Shown here: piece after piece, positions 13,788-18,239 of the stretch
Layout: each line of letters starts with the position of its first letter
Numbering within the stretch: position 1 is the first letter of the stretch
Source of the DNA: an uncultured Eubacterium sp.
GTDB taxonomy: Bacteria > Bacillota > Clostridia > Oscillospirales > Acutalibacteraceae
DNA length: 18,239 nucleotides
Assembly: GCA_902462495.1 (NCBI GenBank)
Contig: CABQCC010000024.1
Location: 1-18,239, forward strand
Reading direction: 5' to 3'
Position numbers and translations under genes: made by a program
The notes under the pieces: model-generated
What the model was told of the DNA's origin: nothing
Databases searched by the model: none
Seen by the model: the letters and a program-made list of their open reading frames with translations, nothing else

Positions 13788-14650
13788 TGCTTGCAAAATC
13801 ACGCAAAATCATATCTTATTTTTTGGCTGTGATAATCGCAGTTTCGGTCACGGCTTCGATTGTTTCGGCGGTCGATTGCCTGACTGTTGGCAACAGAGCG
13901 TTCTATGTCAAATCCTTTTCAACGCAAAAATTGGCTGATGAATGTGACCGCCAACTAATCGAAAAATATAAGGCTCTCTCTGCAAAAAGCAATCTTCCGC
14001 TCGATATTTTCGACAGCGTTAAGGTCAAGTTCAACACCCGTGAAAGCCTTGTTCAGGCAAGCGGTTATGTCTTTGACGAAAATGACGAAGCACTCAAAAA
14101 CGGTAGCCGATATTCGTATTTTGAAAAAACGATTAATGAATATATCGATGCAAATGATATCAAAATGTCCAAGCAGAGCATAGACCTCGTCGCTTCGGAG
14201 GCTCAGCAGATTTATTCCGATACGGTGGGTATCCATAACCTGAAATTCTTGCAAAAATATGTTGCCGAACGCAATTCGGCTTCGCTTCGCCGACTTTCGG
14301 CTTGCCTTGTCGTTGTTGCGCTGTCGGCGTTTTTGCTCGTTTATATTTATGAAAAAAATATCAAATCCGCTTCGTATTTTGCAATCGGATTTATGGCGGG
14401 GAGCGTCGCCGTTGTCGCTCTGTCGCTGATTATGTTGCTTGCAAAGGTCGGCACACAGGTCGTTGCAACACCCGATGTTTGGGCAACCGTGCTTTCGGAT
14501 ATGGCAATCAAAGTCCTTGTGTTCAGGCTTGTCGGCGGTATCGCTTCGCTTGCTTTGAGCACCGCACTATTTGTCTTTGCTCAAAAACGAATCAGCCGAG
14601 AGCAAATGCGTAAGGACACCCGATATTCCAAGATTTTTTCAAAATTGTAA
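13787..14650 (+). CDS. Four-TM membrane protein of unknown family (E), paralogue of B
   Basis: A 287-residue protein with a transmembrane helix or uncleaved signal at about 8-29, an extracytoplasmic helical region of about 135 residues (40-165), three closely spaced helices (about 169-187, 196-218, 243-266) and a short basic cytoplasmic end (KRISREQMRKDTRYSKIF). Topology, spacing and several blocks match gene B: LTVGNRAFYVK against PTIGNSDFYGK, and LIEKYKALSAKSNLPLDIF against LYEKTDEIAEETGIEPKAF. It lacks the long charged tail of B. AGGAGGTG (13771-13778) lies 8 bases before the ATG, and the start overlaps the D stop by one base. A terminator follows 14 bases after the stop, so E closes the operon. 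Its codon choice is more relaxed (many TCG, CTC and GTC) than in the flanking surface-protein gene, suggesting moderate expression. Function unknown. Confidence 0.8.
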   Translation: MLAKSRKIISYFLAVIIAVSVTASIVSAVDCLTVGNRAFYVKSFSTQKLADECDRQLIEKYKALSAKSNLPLDIFDSVKVKFNTRESLVQASGYVFDENDEALKNGSRYSYFEKTINEYIDANDIKMSKQSIDLVASEAQQIYSDTVGIHNLKFLQKYVAERNSASLRRLSACLVVVALSAFLLVYIYEKNIKSASYFAIGFMAGSVAVVALSLIMLLAKVGTQVVATPDVWATVLSDMAIKVLVFRLVGGIASLALSTALFVFAQKRISREQMRKDTRYSKIFSKL

Positions 14651-14664
14651 AATCATTTTAAAAT

Positions 14665-14693
14665 GCCGTGAGTTTCGACTTGCGGCTTTTTTT
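14665..14693 (+). terminator. Rho-independent terminator of the five-gene operon
   Basis: Stem GCCGTGAGT (14665-14673) with ACTTGCGGC (14678-14686), two G:T wobbles, a TTCG tetraloop and seven T to 14693. Confidence 0.88.
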
Positions 14694-14903
14694 GAAGAAT
14701 CATAATTCCTATATATAAATGAAAATAATATATAGATATAGCTTTCCTTGTTGCAAGGGGTTTATGTGCGACTGAGGGGTTAAACAGACAATGGTTTTTA
14801 TTTCCATAATCCTCGGCCTTTTCTGTTCAAAAATGTTAAAAAACCGCTAAAATAGGGCGTTTTTTAAAAAATTTACAATTTGTTAAAAAAAATAATTTTT
14901 CTC
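14694..14903. other. AT-rich intergenic DNA with a weak hairpin
   Basis: The gap between the operon terminator and the next promoter holds the decayed repeat, a possible 19-codon reading frame at 14791-14850, and an A/T-rich hairpin (TTAAAAAAC at about 14836-14844 with GTTTTTTAA at 14859-14867). That hairpin could act as a weak bidirectional terminator or simply bend. Nothing else is recognisable. Confidence 0.5.
14741..14782 (+). repeat. Decayed copy of the GGGGAGG hairpin repeat
   Basis: The order CCTTG-TTG-CAAGGGG (stem 14746-14750 with 14754-14758, extended by wobbles), then a short GTGCGACTGAGGGGTT segment, parallels the element at 2176-2296 (CAAGGGGAGG, GTCTGC, GACGGAGGGGTT) but with the outer stems eroded. 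Confidence 0.45.
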
Positions 14904-14932
14904 TTGATTATTGCTGTTATATATGATATTAT
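14904..14932 (+). promoter_or_regulatory. Promoter of the large secreted-protein gene
   Basis: -35 TTGATT (14904-14909), 17-base spacer, -10 TATTAT (14927-14932) preceded by TGA (extended -10), with runs of A and T upstream that may act as an UP element. The leader to the ATG is about 70 bases and ends in a strong ribosome binding site. Confidence 0.6.
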
Positions 14933-15009
14933 TAAATAGAATAAAAATGATATTATGTATATTGCTGTACCTGTATGCGTGGTATCGAAAATCTTAGGGA
15001 GGTTTTTTT

Positions 15010-18000
15010 ATGGTTAAAAGACTATTCAAAAAGTCAATGGCGTTTTTGTTGACAGTTTTGATGATTGCCACATCACTGCCGCTTACCGCATTGGCTGAAT
15101 CACAAACAGACTCCGTCACAACCGAAAAGAAAGTTTCTATCGATGCTAAAACTATCGGTTTGATTACTTATGACGGTAAGTCTCGTTCATCTCAAATAAG
15201 TTCAGGCGTATACGATTATAATATTGTATATGATGGATCAGATGATTCTTTTTCTGCCGCTTATTGGACTTATGACACTTCTGCACTTACCAAACTTACT
15301 GCAGAAACTGTTAAAGATGCAATGTTCACTTACACCAAGATTAATGCGTTGAACAATTGTACAGGTCTTTCTCTTTACTATGCAAAAGACACTGCCAAGG
15401 CAGATAAGTTGCCTGCCGGCAATCATAACGGTAAAGATTCAACAAGCCCTGTTTACGGCATTTATGACGGTAAAAATGGAAAAAACAATACATCACAAAG
15501 AAATAATCTTATCAGCACGCTTAATCTTGCTTTCCTCGGTTCAACCGATGCAGCTTCTATCAAAGGCTCTGGAGAAGCCGATTTCCAAATTCAAGCTCGT
15601 GATGCACTCAACTATGCAATTCAAAACAAGTTGAGCAAGCTTACCTTTGTTCTTATGCAAACAGGCAACGGCGCAGGTTCGGGCAATGGCAACAACTGGT
15701 CCGATACTCATATCAAGGCTTCCGCTCCTGCAACCATCACCGCAAAGTATGATGAGTTGATTGACGTTAAGAAAGGTTTGGACGGTCTTAATCAGCAGAT
15801 TGAAGCTTACGAAACAAAGATGTCTCAGCTTTCATCAACAAATATCTACAAGAATATGGCACCTGCTTATAAGTGCTATATCGAGGCAATCAAGTATCGT
15901 GATGCATATGTGTACGGTACTGCCGGTGCTCCTGAACAAGCAGATATAGAAAAAAAGGCTGACGAACTTGCTCTTGCAATTGCTAATATGCAAAAGTGGG
16001 AAGATGATGTAACAGGCAAGTTCAAGAGTGAAACCCCAAAATTCAAATCAAGCAGTGGCGAATACACTGTTAATGCAAACCCACTTTCAGATGGTTCAAG
16101 CTGTTACAGCAACATCCTCTATACTGAACTCTGTACAGGTACAAACTACCAAGATACTACAGGTAGTGACAGATCGGGTATTGCAGTATCTTTCAACGAA
16201 AATGACCAGGGTCAGGTTGACGAAGGTAAAGTAGCTGTTGAAATTTACTATCCAAACACAGTCCTTCTTTACGACGGTGTTACACCTGCAAGAATGCCTG
16301 TTATGTTTATGGCATATAACTTCACTATTGCAGACAGATACATTTATCATGTTTTCCCTGCACAGAACCAGTTTGAAAGCTGGGCAACAAAGAAAACCGG
16401 TGAATCACCTACTTTCAAATCTGTTTCATTCTTCACCAACCAAACAGCTGACGGCTGGAAGGGCGGTAATGACACAAAGAAGAATTTGACAATGCTTGAT
16501 TTCAACGCTTGCCGTAATAACGGTGAGTTCCAGCCGAGTGCTCAGGCAAAGCTCACCTATCAAGCATCGGGTTCTAACAAAGCTTCTGTAACAGATTTGC
16601 TTTATTGGAGAAATAAAATATTTGGTGTTGTCAGAAAACCTGACTGGGATGCTTATGCAGGCTCATTCCAGGTTTATGGCGATGGCTTTGAAAATGAAGT
16701 CTTGAATGACGAAAACACCGAAAACAGAGGTTTCCGTGAAGTTGCTATGGACTGGGCGTGGTACGGTGGTACAAGCAAAACTCCTGTTGATACTTTTGAC
16801 TCTGCTCTTTCAGGCTACAACCAGTCTAAAGACATCAAGCTTAAGGACAAATCAATTCTTGCAAAAAGAAAGTCTATCTATGTATTCAACTACAAGTATT
16901 TGACTGATGCTATCAAAAGCCTTAACCTTTCAGACCTCACCAATGTTTCAAACTTCAAGCAGAACGGTTTGGCAAAATTGATTGCTGCTGTTGACAATGC
17001 AACAAATCACGCTCAGGATTCTGAGGTTAGAAAAGTAACATTTGCAAATGTTAGAGAAAAAGGTCAGGAATACACAAATGTTGCCAATGCTTTGGTAAAA
17101 ACAGCTGTAACTCCTGATTCAAGCTTCGCTCACTATGATGCATTGAAGACAGAAATCACAAAGTCAAAGAAAATCATTGGCTACGGCAATGAAGGCAACA
17201 AGAACTACACTGCAGAATATTGGACTCCGTTCGAAAATGCATACAAAGCAGCAACAGCTTATTTTGACAATAACTATGCCAACCTCGACACTCCTATTGA
17301 TGTTTCAAGCACTCAAAAACTTGTTGAAGACCTCACTGCAGCAAGAGAAAACCTCAAGAAAGGTCTTAAAAAGGATGTTGTAAACACAACTGCTCTTGAA
17401 ATTGCTCTTCACAACGCAGAGGACATCGTTAATAACAGTCAGTATTTGGTTGCAAATTCAATTAATGTTACAGAGCTTCAAGCTCTTGTAAAGAATGCCA
17501 AGACTACTGTTTGGCAGTCAGAGGCTAACTTCGGTTTTGATATTGAAAAGCTTTCAAAAAATGATGCTAACCAAAAGACTGTTGATGATTTCACAACTCA
17601 ACTTTCTGCTCTCATTTCAGGTGCTAAGCTCAATTTTGAGAGTGTAACAGACATCAAGTATTCTCTTGTTTCTGCTCTTGCAGAAGCTCAAACATATGAA
17701 GCAAAGAAGAAAGATTACGGTAACTATGCTTCACTTCAGGATGTTGTTCAAAACGCAAACAATTTCCGTGCAAACTACACAGGCTTCGACCCTGCAACAG
17801 AAAACAGTGTTCAAAATACTGTTTCTACATACATCACACATGTTGAAAACATTGTCAATGCAATCAAGGGCTTGAAACCTGCTTTCAGTACAATTGCAAA
17901 CGGTACTCCTGCAAACAACGGTAAACTTAAGAGAACTGAATTCTCAAGCCAAAAATATCCTGATTGGTACAAATTCTATTGGGAATATCAAACAGACGCA

Positions 18001-18239
18001 ATCATTTTCAAAAAAGACCACGAAGGATTCACATACACTTTGCCAAAGTCAACAATGGGTGCTCTCACTAAGGAATCAGGTACAGACTTTGATTTGTTGG
18101 TTGACTCAATCGTTTTTGACTCGGGTATACTTGACAGAGCTGAAATTACCCTCTCAAACCGTAAAATCGACAGAGATTGGCCGAGCGGTGACTATGCTTT
18201 GAAACCGAACCAACTTAAAGATTATGCAGCTGCGGCCTT
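15010..18239 (+). CDS. Very large secreted protein with FIVAR-like modules (3' end outside window)
   Basis: The frame is open from the ATG at 15010 to the window end, 1076 complete codons, and the gene continues beyond. AGGGAGG (14996-15002) lies 7 bases before the ATG. Residues 1-29 are a classic Sec signal peptide (MVKRLFKK, hydrophobic core, cleavage expected after TALA). A beta-type region at about 35-240 follows; helical repeats appear at about 251-334, and a second beta-rich region at about 340-640 carries many aromatic residues (DWAWYGG, WKGGND) that could be carbohydrate-binding. Then come helical FIVAR-like modules from about 655 to 960 (WTPFENAYKAATAYF near 738, followed by LVEDLTAARENLKKG). 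Another beta region begins before the window end. Codon use is strongly biased to ACA, GCA, CTT and GTT, suggesting high expression. No catalytic motif or anchor is seen in the part available. Probably a cell-surface or polysaccharide-binding protein; family only tentative. Confidence 0.85.
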   Translation, partial: MVKRLFKKSMAFLLTVLMIATSLPLTALAESQTDSVTTEKKVSIDAKTIGLITYDGKSRSSQISSGVYDYNIVYDGSDDSFSAAYWTYDTSALTKLTAETVKDAMFTYTKINALNNCTGLSLYYAKDTAKADKLPAGNHNGKDSTSPVYGIYDGKNGKNNTSQRNNLISTLNLAFLGSTDAASIKGSGEADFQIQARDALNYAIQNKLSKLTFVLMQTGNGAGSGNGNNWSDTHIKASAPATITAKYDELIDVKKGLDGLNQQIEAYETKMSQLSSTNIYKNMAPAYKCYIEAIKYRDAYVYGTAGAPEQADIEKKADELALAIANMQKWEDDVTGKFKSETPKFKSSSGEYTVNANPLSDGSSCYSNILYTELCTGTNYQDTTGSDRSGIAVSFNENDQGQVDEGKVAVEIYYPNTVLLYDGVTPARMPVMFMAYNFTIADRYIYHVFPAQNQFESWATKKTGESPTFKSVSFFTNQTADGWKGGNDTKKNLTMLDFNACRNNGEFQPSAQAKLTYQASGSNKASVTDLLYWRNKIFGVVRKPDWDAYAGSFQVYGDGFENEVLNDENTENRGFREVAMDWAWYGGTSKTPVDTFDSALSGYNQSKDIKLKDKSILAKRKSIYVFNYKYLTDAIKSLNLSDLTNVSNFKQNGLAKLIAAVDNATNHAQDSEVRKVTFANVREKGQEYTNVANALVKTAVTPDSSFAHYDALKTEITKSKKIIGYGNEGNKNYTAEYWTPFENAYKAATAYFDNNYANLDTPIDVSSTQKLVEDLTAARENLKKGLKKDVVNTTALEIALHNAEDIVNNSQYLVANSINVTELQALVKNAKTTVWQSEANFGFDIEKLSKNDANQKTVDDFTTQLSALISGAKLNFESVTDIKYSLVSALAEAQTYEAKKKDYGNYASLQDVVQNANNFRANYTGFDPATENSVQNTVSTYITHVENIVNAIKGLKPAFSTIANGTPANNGKLKRTEFSSQKYPDWYKFYWEYQTDAIIFKKDHEGFTYTLPKSTMGALTKESGTDFDLLVDSIVFDSGILDRAEITLSNRKIDRDWPSGDYALKPNQLKDYAAAA

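Noticed and set aside
14718..14774. 18-codon frame beginning at 14718
   Set aside because: It lies in the decayed repeat, has no ribosome binding site and no recognisable composition.

Overview
The window looks like a chromosomal segment from a low-GC anaerobic Firmicute (class Clostridia, gut Ruminococcaceae/Eubacteriales type). The evidence is AT-rich intergenic DNA, strong AGGAGG ribosome binding sites, sigma-A promoters often with an extended TGn -10, compact Clostridia-type housekeeping genes, very large secreted proteins with FIVAR-like helical modules, and a GGGGAGG/CCTCCCC hairpin repeat. Genus assignment is inference. No rRNA, tRNA, insertion sequence or CRISPR array was seen.

Layout. 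(1) 1-2165, plus strand: the 3' part of a large extracellular protein, then a tightly coupled 49-residue peptide gene and a strong terminator. (2) 2176-2332: a cluster of hairpins forming a repeat element and a convergent terminator. (3) 4218 back to 2334, minus strand: azlC-azlD (branched-chain amino acid exporter) and a Cof-type HAD phosphatase that seems to have its own, nearly leaderless promoter overlapping a 16-bp perfect palindrome. (4) 4411-6378, plus strand: an NSS-family sodium:amino acid symporter, divergent from azlCD, then a YbaK/EbsC-type aminoacyl-tRNA deacylase. (5) 11028 back to 6395, minus strand: the operon ddl - DUF1934 - argS - radical SAM/SPASM protein. (6) 11219-14650, plus strand, divergent from ddl: a tightly packed five-gene operon of unrecognised proteins. 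(7) 15010 to the window end, plus strand: the first 1076 codons of another very large secreted protein with a clear signal peptide.

How the parts fit. Regions 3 and 4 combine amino acid export, amino acid import and tRNA proofreading. Region 5 joins peptidoglycan precursor synthesis (Ddl) to arginyl-tRNA synthesis. Region 6 is the most interesting part. It encodes a single-pass membrane peptide (A), a four-TM protein (B), a soluble protein with a basic tail (C), a membrane-anchored protein whose ectodomain reads like a sortase fold lacking the catalytic His, Cys and Arg (D), and a second four-TM protein (E) that is a diverged paralogue of B. The genes overlap or abut, which suggests one envelope complex. 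The operon lies between a cell-wall gene and a giant secreted protein, so a role in envelope or surface-protein biology is a reasonable but unproven guess.

All calls come from reading the sequence and recalling family signatures. No database search or structure prediction was run.
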